Program-made: the position numbers and the translations under genes
NCBI RefSeq assembly: GCF_001026695.1
Contig: NZ_LDNB01000014.1
Span: forward strand, 323,760 to 387,759
DNA: 64,000 nucleotides
Reading direction: 5' to 3'
Origin: Neobacillus vireti
Lineage (GTDB): Bacteria; Bacillota; Bacilli; Bacillales; Cytobacillaceae
Shown: piece by piece, positions 17,584 through 26,406 of the stretch
How the letters are laid out: each line of letters opens with the position of its first letter
Numbering within the stretch: position 1 is the stretch's first letter
Notes under the pieces: generated by a model
Seen by the model: only the letters and a program-made list of their open reading frames with translations
Told to the model about the DNA's origin: nothing
The model's database searches: none

Positions 17584-19512
17584 TTAATCGAAGAACTTCT
17601 GTAATCCATTCAGCAGTCCTGTGCAGATTTTGTTCTGATAGCTGCTGTTCACTAGGTTAGCCCGTTCTTTGTCATTGCTGATGAAGCCAATTTCCACCAA
17701 AACGGCTGGTGCTTGATTACCTCTGATTACCCGGAAGCTTTCATCCTTCACGCCACGCGTGACAGCGCCGGTAGATTTGATTATTTCATCCTGAAGCAAT
17801 GCCGCAAGCCGTTTACTTTCTGCCGGCATGACCCCATCTTTAGAATTATGATAGGTCTCAATTCCCTGTGCACTCGTAGCAGTCGCCGAATTCACGTGGA
17901 TACTAATAAACGCATCAGGTTTTATTGAATTAGAAAATTCAACCCTGCCATCCAATGAAACAAATTCATCCGTGTTTCTGGTCAAATAAACAGTGACCCC
18001 TTTGCTTTTGAGAAGTTCAGCAAATTTCAAGCTGACCTGCAGGGTGATAGTCTTTTCAAAAACCCCTGCCGCACTTGCTCCGCCATCATAACCGCCATGT
18101 CCGGGATCTAATACAATCGTTTTTCCCGCTAACCCCTTTGTTGTAGAAGGAGAAGGAGTAGGTACCCAGGCTCCGCTATCCGCCAAAAAGTATTCCTTGC
18201 CATCCACGGTAATCAAGCCTGTCTGCATGACACCGTTTGAATCAGAATAGTACCAAATTCCCTTGTCCTGGTACCAGCCTGTAAGCAGTGCCCCAGACAG
18301 ATTAAAGTAGTACCACTTACCGCCGTCCTGAAGCCAGCCTGTTTTCATCGCACCGCTGGCAGTTAAATAGTAGCGAATATTCTTGTCCACAAGCCAGCCT
18401 GTCTGCATTTCTCCTTGATCATTTAAAAAGTACCATTTGCCGCCATCTAGCAGCCAGTTCGTTTTTATCGAATAATCATTGTTAAAAAAATACCAGATGT
18501 TATTCGATTTCAGCCAGCCCTTTTGAAGCACACCTGCATCATTCGCAAAATATTTTTTGCTGTCGACCGGAAACCAGCCCCCGCAATATAGAACCCCATC
18601 ATTATCGAAGAGGTAACCCTTGCCCTCAACCGTGGCCACACCTGTTGTCAGAGCGCCGCTGCCATCGAAGAAGAATCTTTTGCCCTGCTCATCATACCAA
18701 CCCGTTATCATGACACCGGTTTGATTGAGAAAGTATTTTTTCCCTTTGTCAGTCAGCCAGCCAGTTTGTACGATGCCTTCTATATCAGAAAAATACCATT
18801 TTCCATTGATTTTCCCCCAGCCGGAGACTAAAGTGCCATCAGTGTTAAATAGATACTTTTTTTCCAAAATATTTGTTATACCTGATGCGGCAGATCCATC
18901 ACTTTTTAAATAATATTTCTTCCCGCCTTGCTCAAGCCATTGGTTTTCCTGCATGACTCCTAAACTATCAAAATAGTATTTTTTCGAAGCCACTGTTTCG
19001 AAACCAATACTTCTTTCTCCGCTGGTTTTTAGAAAGTACCATTTTGAATCAAGCAGGAGCCAGCCGGTTTTCATATCACCATCGGGCTGAAGGTAGTACC
19101 ATTTGTTGCTTGTATTCAGCCAGCCGGTTTGCATGGCACCGTCAGCTTGGAGGAAGTACCATTTGTTTTTTGTGCTAAGCCAGCCCGTTTTCATTGAGCC
19201 ATCAGTCTGGAGGAAGTACCATTTGTTATTTAAGCTAAGCCAGCCGGTTTTCATCGCGCCGTCCGCTTGCAGATAGTACCATTTTCCGCTGAGCTTGAGC
19301 CAGCCGGTTTGCATGACACCCTTGGCATCCATGTAATACCATTTGTTCCCGACGTAGAGCCAGCCTTTTGCCGGTGCATCTTTTTGGAAATAATACCACT
19401 TGCCATTTTCTAGCTTCCATCCTGTGGTGGCCGCATTGGAATGCGTAGCACCAAGTCCTATGCCTAATAGTAAAACAGTAAAAATTGATAATAGTAAAAT
19501 CTTCTTTTTCAA
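17584..19512 (-). CDS. Secreted amidase with about 21 choline-binding-type repeats
   Basis: Secreted N-acetylmuramoyl-L-alanine amidase of 642 residues. A signal peptide (LLLSIFTVLLLGIGLGATHSNA) is followed by about 21 repeats of 20 residues of the cell-wall-binding type (GWLKLSGKWYYLQADGAMKT pattern), spanning about residues 30-450. The middle repeats (8-15) are the most divergent. The C-terminal Amidase_3 domain has the zinc and catalytic motifs VLDPGHGGYDGGASAAG, AFISIHVNSAT and PAVLVEIGFISN. Repeats of this kind bind choline on teichoic acid in streptococci; the ligand here is unknown. Start is TTG 19512 after AGGAAT. Single gene; shares a terminator with the EAL gene. The 60-bp DNA periodicity invites copy-number change by recombination. 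Confidence 0.93.
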   Translation of the reverse strand: MKKKILLLSIFTVLLLGIGLGATHSNAATTGWKLENGKWYYFQKDAPAKGWLYVGNKWYYMDAKGVMQTGWLKLSGKWYYLQADGAMKTGWLSLNNKWYFLQTDGSMKTGWLSTKNKWYFLQADGAMQTGWLNTSNKWYYLQPDGDMKTGWLLLDSKWYFLKTSGERSIGFETVASKKYYFDSLGVMQENQWLEQGGKKYYLKSDGSAASGITNILEKKYLFNTDGTLVSGWGKINGKWYFSDIEGIVQTGWLTDKGKKYFLNQTGVMITGWYDEQGKRFFFDGSGALTTGVATVEGKGYLFDNDGVLYCGGWFPVDSKKYFANDAGVLQKGWLKSNNIWYFFNNDYSIKTNWLLDGGKWYFLNDQGEMQTGWLVDKNIRYYLTASGAMKTGWLQDGGKWYYFNLSGALLTGWYQDKGIWYYSDSNGVMQTGLITVDGKEYFLADSGAWVPTPSPSTTKGLAGKTIVLDPGHGGYDGGASAAGVFEKTITLQVSLKFAELLKSKGVTVYLTRNTDEFVSLDGRVEFSNSIKPDAFISIHVNSATATSAQGIETYHNSKDGVMPAESKRLAALLQDEIIKSTGAVTRGVKDESFRVIRGNQAPAVLVEIGFISNDKERANLVNSSYQNKICTGLLNGLQKFFD

Positions 19513-19865
19513 CTCTATATTCCTTTCATGCCTAAATATTTACTTTAAAGAGTCGGTCCAACCAAATAAGTTGTAGTGCTTCCTCTAATAGAACTTCTTC
19601 ACACTCCTTTTTAATAATTTTCCTGAAATTTTCAGGTGCATCCTTAATTTGCTAAATTAATATTAAACTGTATTTTCCGTAATGTGAAGCGAAAATCGAC
19701 AATCTTTTTGTTGAAAAGTGGGGGAGAGCTTAAAAATGAGTCGAAATATCTATATTTGGCGAATATAAAAATGCCCCCAACCTAATTGGAGACATTTCAT
19801 AAAATGTAGATCTTGGGGAAAGGAAACGATGTTTTGTACGTATTGGGGATGGACCAAATAGTAGG
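19513..19865. other. Gene-free stretch upstream of the amidase
   Basis: 353 bp, AT-rich. Expected to hold the promoter of the minus-strand amidase. A short hairpin CCTGAAA/TTTCAGG-like sequence occurs near 19621-19640. No RNA gene or clear promoter could be assigned. Confidence 0.4.
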
Positions 19866-20138
19866 TTAGTCCCCGCCGTCACCGCTCGAGACACTTCTCT
19901 TGTCAGTATCCTTGCCCCGGGAGGAATGATCAGCCTCACTCAATTCTGAATCACTATAAAATTGATGATGATCATCTTGCAAGAAAGTTTTTTTATCCTT
20001 CTTTTCAAGTCTAGGAAAAATAAAAAAGGCAGCAATAATGGCCAAAGTACCGAAGAATTCCTGGATTCCGAAAATAAGATAAAGACCAAACAAGAAAAGG
20101 ACAACACCAGCCAACCACTGAAAAACCCTAACAAGCAT
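19866..20138 (-). CDS. Small membrane protein, hypothetical
   Basis: 90 residues when started at ATG 20138, which follows an AGGGGGGTG ribosome site within the longer open frame. Two close hydrophobic segments (VFQWLAGVVLFLFGLYLIFGI and FFGTLAIIAAFFIFPRL) are followed by a hydrophilic tail rich in D, S and K (about residues 45-90). It resembles short membrane proteins of unknown function in Bacillus. No partner gene is evident. Confidence 0.65.
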   Translation of the reverse strand: MLVRVFQWLAGVVLFLFGLYLIFGIQEFFGTLAIIAAFFIFPRLEKKDKKTFLQDDHHQFYSDSELSEADHSSRGKDTDKRSVSSGDGGD

Positions 20139-20230
20139 CAGAGACACCCCCCTAAACATAAAATAAAAACACAAACCCCTATAAAATAAATATTACCACC
20201 ACGATGGTTTTATACATTTTTTAGGAAATG

Positions 20231-20281
20231 GGTGTCAGGCACCGCTCGTGGACATTTGTCCTCCTGGGGTGGACACTTCTT
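20231..20281. repeat. Long form of the REP-like element next to the RAYT gene
   Basis: GGTGTCAGGCACC (20231-20243) followed by GCTCGTGGACATTTGTCC and a second GTGGACA block. The same extended form occurs at 26081 and, inverted, at 28713-28749; a shorter version follows the core at 24230. The element lies about 170 bp before the transposase start, the usual place for REPs that flank their RAYT. Confidence 0.75.
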
Positions 20282-20450
20282 TTTTGGAGTATGGTACCGG
20301 ACAAAGGGGTAAGTTTAATTTTTCTTTTGTGGTTTTGTGAAGGATTTTTGGGGATGGTGTCGAATGGTAGTAGTGGATTAGGTTATTTTTTTCCATAATC
20401 TAATAATCCACTAATCTACTATCTAATAATTCAGTAAGGAGTGTTAGCTA

Positions 20451-21065
20451 ATGGCCCGCAAGGTTCGTACTTGGTTTCAAGGTGCGAAGTATCATGTTAC
20501 CAGCCGAGGAATTAGGAAAAGCCCACTTTTTTTCGAAGATGAAGATTATCAGAAGTACCTCAAATTGTTGGAAGAAACAAGAGACCGTTACCCATTTATT
20601 CTCCACACCTACTGCTTAATGAGCAATCACACCCATCTGCAGCTTGAAACACCGGAAACCCCACTCAGTATCATCATGAAAAACCTCAACACGAAATATG
20701 CCAAGTATATCAACAAAAAATACAATTTCTCGGGCCATGTGTTTGAAAAACGCTATGGGGCCGAGCTCCTTAATTCAGCGGAATATGAGATTGATGTCAG
20801 CAAATATATTCATTTAAACCCGGTTGCGGCCGGTTTGGCGGCGGCACCTGAGGATTACCGTTGGAGCAGCTACCGCGCCTATGTCGCCGGAGACGGCGAA
20901 AAAATCCCGATATTAAACACCGAGTCACTGCTGGCCTATTTTCCCCATCCCCCACAGCAACACTACGAACTCTATATGAAAACAATCATAACGGATAAAT
21001 CCTATTGGAAGGATGGAAAAATTTATATCATGGACAGGGAGGGACAACCATGTAGGCAAAGGTGA
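20451..21065 (+). CDS. REP-associated tyrosine transposase (RAYT, Y1_Tnp/IS200-like)
   Basis: Single-strand DNA endonuclease-like protein of 204 residues. The HUH pair is CLMSNHTHLQLE (His60, His62) and the likely catalytic tyrosine is Tyr119 in SKYIHLNPVAAGL, both in the order of Y1 transposases. Unlike IS200/IS605 it is longer and is not bordered by its own terminal hairpins, so it fits the RAYT group, which is linked to short repeated palindromes; such repeats are common nearby. AAGGAG precedes the ATG. The stop TGA overlaps the GTG start of comM (GTGA), so the two genes are translationally coupled. Confidence 0.9.
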   Translation: MARKVRTWFQGAKYHVTSRGIRKSPLFFEDEDYQKYLKLLEETRDRYPFILHTYCLMSNHTHLQLETPETPLSIIMKNLNTKYAKYINKKYNFSGHVFEKRYGAELLNSAEYEIDVSKYIHLNPVAAGLAAAPEDYRWSSYRAYVAGDGEKIPILNTESLLAYFPHPPQQHYELYMKTIITDKSYWKDGKIYIMDREGQPCRQR

Positions 21066-22504
21066 TCAGTATCGGTTTAAAGGGAATGGAAGGTTATCGA
21101 GTGAATGTCGAAGTGGGCTCCTATGTAGGAAACGATTTTTTTAAAATTGTCGGGCTTCCGGATGCGGCTGTGAAGGAATCGAAGGAGCGGATTATCACGG
21201 CACTTCGTTCATTAGGCTACACCCTGTCTGGTCAAAAAATAACCATCAATCTGTCGCCTGCGGATCAAAAAAAGATGGGTCCGATGTTTGACCTACCGAT
21301 GGCAATCGCGGTGCTGCTAAGCCTGCATGAACTGGAGGCAGTTATCCCGGAAGACACGGCTTTTGTCGGGGCCTTATCTTTGGATGGCTCCATCCAGCCT
21401 GTCGAAGGGCTTCTGCCTGCGGTGCTGGCGGCCAAAAAGCTGGGAATCAAAAAGCTCTACATGCCAATGGATGAAAAATTACCGGCGCTCGAACTTGATC
21501 CGCTGGAGATTATCTATGTAGCTTCATTGCAGGATGTTATCGGGCATCTATCGGGTCAGGGGCAGTGGCGTCCTCCTTTTTTTAAAAAGCAAGAAGAGGA
21601 CGAGAATCAGGATAACTTAGATTATATCGATTTTCGGCAGATTATTGGTCATTGCGATGCTAAACATGCCTTAGAAATTGCAGCGGCAGGGGAGCATCAT
21701 GTTTTACTGACAGGACCGCCTGGCTGCGGTAAAAGTTTGTTAGCAGGAAGTTTCCCTTCCATTTTGCCCGCGCTGAAGAAAGAAGCCCATCTTGAGGTGC
21801 TTAGCTTGTACCAATTGAGCCGGAACGCATGTCCCCGGTCAAAAACGCCTCCCTACCGGAATCCCCACCATTCCGCTTCCGGAGTGTCAATCATCGGCGG
21901 CGGCCAATACCCGAAACCAGGCGAAATATCATTAGCCCATCACGGCGTTTTATTTCTTGATGAAATTGGGGAGTTTTCGAAAAAGACGTTAGACATGCTC
22001 CGGCAGCCATTAGAAGACGGGTTAATCACCATCAGCCGCACAAACGCGACGGTTACTTGTCCCGCTACCTTTATTCTTCTGGCAGCAATGAATCCATGCC
22101 CTTGCGGCTATTCGGGCTCAAATTCTCATTATTGTACTTGTACATCCAAACAGATTACCGCCTATCAAAACCTTTCGCTCACCCCCATTGATTTTAATGT
22201 GGCTGCAGCAACGGACAATTCTGAAATGGTGCAGGGAAGAGTGGAGGAAGCCAGGAATAGACAATATGAACGCTATGGAAGCGAGGTTTGCAATGGCCGG
22301 GTCCCTTTTGAAATCCTAATGAAAAGGAGTCCGTTGCGCGATGAACAACAAAGGCAGCTTCAACGGCTTTCACTAAAGAAGGGCTGGAGCAACCGCACCC
22401 AAATCAAAATCATCCGTCTTGCTCGGACGATCGCCGACCTGCAAGCAAGACGAACCATCAGCGACGAACATATTAGTGAGGCAATCCAGCTAAATACAGT
22501 GTGA
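21062..22504 (+). CDS. comM: YifB/ComM-family Mg-chelatase-like AAA+ ATPase with amber codon at the old start
   Basis: 480 residues when read from GTG 21062. N-terminal ChlI-like domain (ISIGLKGMEGYRV, IVGLPDAAVKESKERI), AAA+ core with Walker A LLTGPPGCGKSLLAG and Walker B VLFLDEIGEFSKK, zinc-type cysteines in AMNPCPCGYSG, and the Mg_chelatase_C domain. ComM helps branch migration during integration of transforming DNA. In this frame, ATG 21050 with a good ribosome site (GGGAGGGA) is followed at once by TAG, then GCA AAG GTG. Family members start M-x-(A/T)-K-V-x-SIGLKG, so the TAG sits at codon 2. The protein can still be made from GTG 21062, coupled to the RAYT stop. Confidence 0.88.
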   Translation: MISIGLKGMEGYRVNVEVGSYVGNDFFKIVGLPDAAVKESKERIITALRSLGYTLSGQKITINLSPADQKKMGPMFDLPMAIAVLLSLHELEAVIPEDTAFVGALSLDGSIQPVEGLLPAVLAAKKLGIKKLYMPMDEKLPALELDPLEIIYVASLQDVIGHLSGQGQWRPPFFKKQEEDENQDNLDYIDFRQIIGHCDAKHALEIAAAGEHHVLLTGPPGCGKSLLAGSFPSILPALKKEAHLEVLSLYQLSRNACPRSKTPPYRNPHHSASGVSIIGGGQYPKPGEISLAHHGVLFLDEIGEFSKKTLDMLRQPLEDGLITISRTNATVTCPATFILLAAMNPCPCGYSGSNSHYCTCTSKQITAYQNLSLTPIDFNVAAATDNSEMVQGRVEEARNRQYERYGSEVCNGRVPFEILMKRSPLRDEQQRQLQRLSLKKGWSNRTQIKIIRLARTIADLQARRTISDEHISEAIQLNTV

Positions 22505-22544
22505 ATGCTTTTTATTTTAAGGGTAGAGCCTTTATTTTAAAAAA

Positions 22545-23135
22545 TCAGCCCTTTTGTCGCCGGCTTTTCAGCCTTTCTTTGATATTTCCAGAATGTGCTA
22601 GGAAAATAATAGCAATTAAGGCTAATTCAATGACAAACGTTATCCACTGGTAATGCTTGAATATGAGAAAGATAGGAATAAACAAGAATGCCCCTAGCCC
22701 TGAGAAGGTGAAGCTTTTTGTAAAAGGATAAAGGGCGAAAAATGCCAGCAAAATGACGGCAATCAGGAGCGGATCAAAGCAAATCATCCCGCCAATAAAG
22801 GTCGAAATCCCTTTCCCGCCCTTGAATTTCAATGCAGCCGGTTTAATATGACCAAGAATCGCCATCCCAAGACCAATCAATTGAACATACTCAGGTAAAT
22901 GAAGGTAGCGGGCTATGAGAATTACGCTTATCCCCTTTAATGCGTCGCCTAGGAAAATAAGGGCGAACGCCTTTCTTCCATGAAGGCGGCCGGCATTCCT
23001 CGCGCCGACATTGCCGCTTCCATGAAGTCGAATATCTTTATGGTGCAGGATTTTTATGACAAGATAGCCAAACATGATATTGCCGATTAAATAGGAAAAG
23101 ACAAGATACAACCAAATCACTGGAATCACAACCAA
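22545..23135 (-). CDS. plsY: PlsY-type glycerol-3-phosphate acyltransferase
   Basis: Membrane acyltransferase of 196 residues that would transfer an acyl group from acyl-phosphate to glycerol-3-phosphate, the first step of phospholipid synthesis. Several membrane segments. Family motifs: the glycine/serine-rich LHGSGNVGARNAGRLHG, LGHIKPAALKFKGGKGISTF, and the third-motif region near the C-terminus (LAHSGNIKERL). Bacillaceae often have more than one PlsY and this may be the secondary copy. TTG 23135 has a poor ribosome site, so the start is uncertain by a few codons. Convergent with comM. Confidence 0.9.
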   Translation of the reverse strand: MVVIPVIWLYLVFSYLIGNIMFGYLVIKILHHKDIRLHGSGNVGARNAGRLHGRKAFALIFLGDALKGISVILIARYLHLPEYVQLIGLGMAILGHIKPAALKFKGGKGISTFIGGMICFDPLLIAVILLAFFALYPFTKSFTFSGLGAFLFIPIFLIFKHYQWITFVIELALIAIIFLAHSGNIKERLKSRRQKG

Positions 23136-23267
23136 TCAAAATATTGAGAAACCCGGGATGGAAAAAGGTCCAATCTAGGTTCTGTGCGTAATTTCTGCTC
23201 TAATTTTTCAAAAATAGTCCTAAACTTCGATTTCAATTGATTTTTGACAGAATTCGAGAAACGAAAT

Positions 23268-24194
23268 TTACTGCAGTTCTAATTGTTTCTTAAGCTCCGT
23301 GCGGATTCTTTGCTTTTCTTCCTCTGAGACCAGGCCGTAGTAGATTTTGTTGATCATTGTGCCGGTTTCGTTTATTTCCATTTGCTGTATGTTCTTTCCG
23401 GCGTCTCGATAATTTTTTTGAATATCCATGATCTGATCGAAAGTAAGATTTGTTTTAATATTTTTTCCAAGGGCTGTAAAGATATCGGAGAATTTCGTTA
23501 AGGTTGACACGCTGGTTCCTTCATTAATGATTGCTTGAATGATTTGCCGCTGTCTTAATTGGCGTCCAAAATCGCCCCGCGGGTCATTATAGCGCATGCG
23601 AGCAAAACTAAGAGCCTGCTCCCCGTTTAGAGAAATTTCTCCTTTTGCAAAATGGAAGCCATTTTCGGTGAAATCCAGGTCATTCTGGACTTTTACACCA
23701 CCAACAGCGTTGACAATATCCTTAAATCCCTCCATGTTAATCTGGATATAATAGTCGATTGGAATATCGAGAAAATTTTCAACCGTGTCCATCGACATAG
23801 GCACCCCGCCAAAAGCATAAGCGTGATTGATTTTATCTTCCTTTCCTTTTCCGATAATTTCTGTGCGGGTGTCACGTGGAATACTTAGCATTTTTACAGA
23901 ATTATTGATTGGATTTACAGCTAAGACAATAATCGTGTCTGACCGCCCTTTGTCCCCTTCTCGTTCATCAACACCAAGCATTAGAACGGAAAAAGGATCC
24001 TTTTTTTCAAAGACCACAGGTTTCTCACGTTTAACGGAAATTTCCCGTTCGAGTGGTTGATGCATCGTAATAACTGCCTTTTTAAATGAATGATAGACGG
24101 TGTAACCATATGCCCCTCCAGCAATTAACAGCACTAAAAGGATAATTCCGGTTACTCGAAGCCATTTTCTCGATTTCTTCTTCTGAGCTCTCAT
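23268..24194 (-). CDS. LytR-CpsA-Psr (LCP) family glycopolymer transferase
   Basis: Membrane-anchored enzyme of 308 residues that attaches teichoic acids or other glycopolymers to peptidoglycan. One N-terminal membrane segment (VTGIILLVLLIAGGAYGY), then the LCP domain with VLMLGVDEREGDKGRSDTI, the conserved MLSIPRDTRTEI, KINHAYAFGG, and the C-terminal SFARMRYNDPRGDFGRQLRQ holding the pyrophosphate-binding arginines. ATG 24194 has GGGGG eight bases upstream, while the upstream TTG 24209 overlaps that site. It is alone here, but an LCP enzyme is what a surface polymer from the 42-62 kb locus could need. Confidence 0.93.
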   Translation of the reverse strand: MRAQKKKSRKWLRVTGIILLVLLIAGGAYGYTVYHSFKKAVITMHQPLEREISVKREKPVVFEKKDPFSVLMLGVDEREGDKGRSDTIIVLAVNPINNSVKMLSIPRDTRTEIIGKGKEDKINHAYAFGGVPMSMDTVENFLDIPIDYYIQINMEGFKDIVNAVGGVKVQNDLDFTENGFHFAKGEISLNGEQALSFARMRYNDPRGDFGRQLRQRQIIQAIINEGTSVSTLTKFSDIFTALGKNIKTNLTFDQIMDIQKNYRDAGKNIQQMEINETGTMINKIYYGLVSEEEKQRIRTELKKQLELQ

Positions 24195-24229
24195 CTGATT
24201 AACCCCCAAAAAGTTTGAATGAATTATAG

Positions 24230-24242
24230 GGTGTCAGGCACC
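24230..24242. repeat. GGTGTCAGGCACC element
   Basis: Core followed by GCTCGCGGACAGTCG, a short version of the extended element, immediately upstream of the LCP gene. Confidence 0.75.
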
Positions 24243-24414
24243 GCTCGCGGACAGTCGTTGAGGGTGGCAGAAATCAATGCGGACCTGGTTCTTGGTGAAT
24301 GATAGTTTCGATGATAATTATAATATTTGACAGACGGAACCAGTTTCCCTGCTTGTTTAATAGGGTAAGCAGGCGATTACTTATAATTCAATAAAAAAGT
24401 GCCCTCACCCCAAG

Positions 24415-24427
24415 GGTGTCAGGCACC
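24415..24427. repeat. GGTGTCAGGCACC element
   Basis: Exact core without the extended tail, 30 bp beyond the 3' end of the protease gene. Confidence 0.75.
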
Positions 24428-24456
24428 AATCCAATCTTTTCAATCAACTGCGCTTA

Positions 24457-25980
24457 TTATTCTCCTTTTTCTTTTTTCTTTTGTTTTTCCTGATGTTCTT
24501 GAAGGGCGAGCAGGATATCTTGAATATCGATTTTTCCATCTTTGGTTAGATCGGATAAGGTGTTTTCGGAAACAGGCGGCCCAGCAGGTGTCGTCGGTGG
24601 AACAGCGGGAGCAATAGGTGCTGCCGGAGCTGTTGGAGCCGCCGGAGCTGTTGGGGCCGCATGTGCAACAGGTGGTACAGGAGCTGTAGGTGCTGTTGGC
24701 ACAACAGGAGCCACAGGCGCCGGGGCCGGATTTGTGTTCCCGGCTGCCAGCGCAGTCGCTGCCGCCGCTGGCTGTTTCGGCCTAAAGGCAAAGGTGAACA
24801 CTAGTAAAATAATAACCAGCAATCCAGATACACCGTCAACAATGTAGAAAATGGTGGTGTAGTCCGACCATAACATTTTGCTGCTGCTCATCTTTTTCTC
24901 GGAATTAGCGATATATTGTTTAATTTCGGAATGATTCGGATAGATTCGTTGGACCGCTTCAAATTTTGCCAGGGCATGTTTATAATAGCCGCCCCAATAT
25001 AAATCCAAGCCTTCTTTAAATAGTTTATCTGTATCGCTTTTGAAATTTTTTACGCCCGCTTGGTTTACAAATTCTTTCACGGTATTCACAGGCACGGCGA
25101 AACTAAAGCCCTGGACCTCTTGGCCATTGACGGTGTCGCCTCTAAAGGTTAATAGCCCAATGATTTGCCCTTTCTCATTGATGACCGGCCCGCCGCTATT
25201 TCCATGTGTGGCTGCCGCATTAATTTGAATGACCGGGCTTCCCTGTTCCGTCTTTTTCGAAGTTGCGGAAATTTGTCCCGCGTTCATCGAAGAAACGAGA
25301 GATGAATCAGGTGAGAGGAGATCAGAATCCCCTGCTGCCGGATAGCCGCTCACCCAAATATTGTCTTGGTTTTGGATGTCGTCTGAATCGCCAAGTGGAA
25401 TGGTCGGCAGATTCTTTCCTTCAATTTTAACCACTGCAACATCTTTGCCTTCATTAATAGGGGCGCCATAGCTTTTAATCTCCCCATCAAGGATATCGCC
25501 GCCCGGTAATATGACCTTTGTGGCTTTTTTGATATCAATGTAATGTGTATAGGAGACCAAATAATCATATGCCACTTTATAATCTTCCTGGAAATAATCG
25601 GCCATTATCGCCACTAATTGCTTAAAGGCCTCATTTGCTATATCCTCGTCTTTCATCTTTGCAAATTCTACGACATGGGCATTGGTGACAATATAGCCAT
25701 TAGAGCTGATGATTGCTCCGGATCCAGAGCCGCCAATAATCGTCTGATTCTTTAGCTGATTGAAAACAGCCTTGACATTAGGGTTGTTGTCGTTAAACTG
25801 CCATTGGACAACTGCGTAGTCAACAATGCGGACGACTGCTGGCTTTGTATATTCAGCCAGCCTCTGTGCTGACGATATGTTTCCTGCTGTTGGCTTGATA
25901 TTTATTAGAAAAAAGGAAGTAGCCATCACTGCAATGAGCAGCAAACTGATAGGAATGGTAAAAAGCGCCCTCTTCTTCAA
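24457..25980 (-). CDS. Membrane trypsin-like serine protease with Ala/Pro tail and EF-hand-like end
   Basis: About 507 residues from TTG 25980 (AAGAGGTG nine bases upstream; the GTG at 25992 overlaps it). A first membrane segment is followed by a trypsin/HtrA-like domain with the full triad: His in YIVTNAHVV, Asp in GKDVAVVKI, Ser in THGNSGGPV. A TPR-like helix pair and a second membrane segment (about 377-399) follow, so the C-terminal 105 residues should be cytoplasmic. That tail is an Ala/Pro/Thr-rich stretch and then DLTKDGKIDIQDILLAL, which looks like a single calcium-binding dockerin or EF-hand loop. No PDZ domain. Substrate unknown. Confidence 0.85.
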   Translation of the reverse strand: MKKRALFTIPISLLLIAVMATSFFLINIKPTAGNISSAQRLAEYTKPAVVRIVDYAVVQWQFNDNNPNVKAVFNQLKNQTIIGGSGSGAIISSNGYIVTNAHVVEFAKMKDEDIANEAFKQLVAIMADYFQEDYKVAYDYLVSYTHYIDIKKATKVILPGGDILDGEIKSYGAPINEGKDVAVVKIEGKNLPTIPLGDSDDIQNQDNIWVSGYPAAGDSDLLSPDSSLVSSMNAGQISATSKKTEQGSPVIQINAAATHGNSGGPVINEKGQIIGLLTFRGDTVNGQEVQGFSFAVPVNTVKEFVNQAGVKNFKSDTDKLFKEGLDLYWGGYYKHALAKFEAVQRIYPNHSEIKQYIANSEKKMSSSKMLWSDYTTIFYIVDGVSGLLVIILLVFTFAFRPKQPAAAATALAAGNTNPAPAPVAPVVPTAPTAPVPPVAHAAPTAPAAPTAPAAPIAPAVPPTTPAGPPVSENTLSDLTKDGKIDIQDILLALQEHQEKQKKKEKGE

Positions 25981-25992
25981 AATACAATTCAC

Positions 25993-26406
25993 CTCTTAAA
26001 TTGAAAATTTAAAATACACCATGCAATATATTCATAATTATCAGAAAAATAAGCTTGTACAAAACAAATATTTAACCGAGGGTGTCAGGCACCGCTAGTG
26101 GACATTTGTCCGCCTGGAGTGGACAGTGGGGCGGAATGGCAGAAGGAAAGAGGCCCGTCTTTTAGGAAACGGGCCCATCTTGAATTGAATAATGTTCATC
26201 CCTTATCCTCTCCTTTATCTATTATTTATGCAAAAAAGGAGCATTTGGTCAGGGATTAGGCTTGATTTGAGTCCTCTTACCTAAATTTTCAAGTAAATAA
26301 TGTGGGAATAGATTAATTGCAGGAAAAATCTGATAAAATGGAGAAAAAAGATTAAAAGGCGAAAACACAATCTGGATATTTTAATAAAAGGGGAGATCAA
26401 TCTTAA
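25993..26406. other. Divergent intergenic region with REP-like element and hairpin
   Basis: 414 bp. GGTGTCAGGCACC at 26081-26093 is followed by the extended tail with GTGGACATTTGTCCGCC. A hairpin GGCCCGT/ACGGGCC sits at 26152-26158 and 26169-26175 without a clean T-run. Promoters for the protease (-) and the lipoprotein (+) must be here; AATCTGATAAAATGG near 26327-26341 could be a -10 region for the lipoprotein. Confidence 0.6.
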
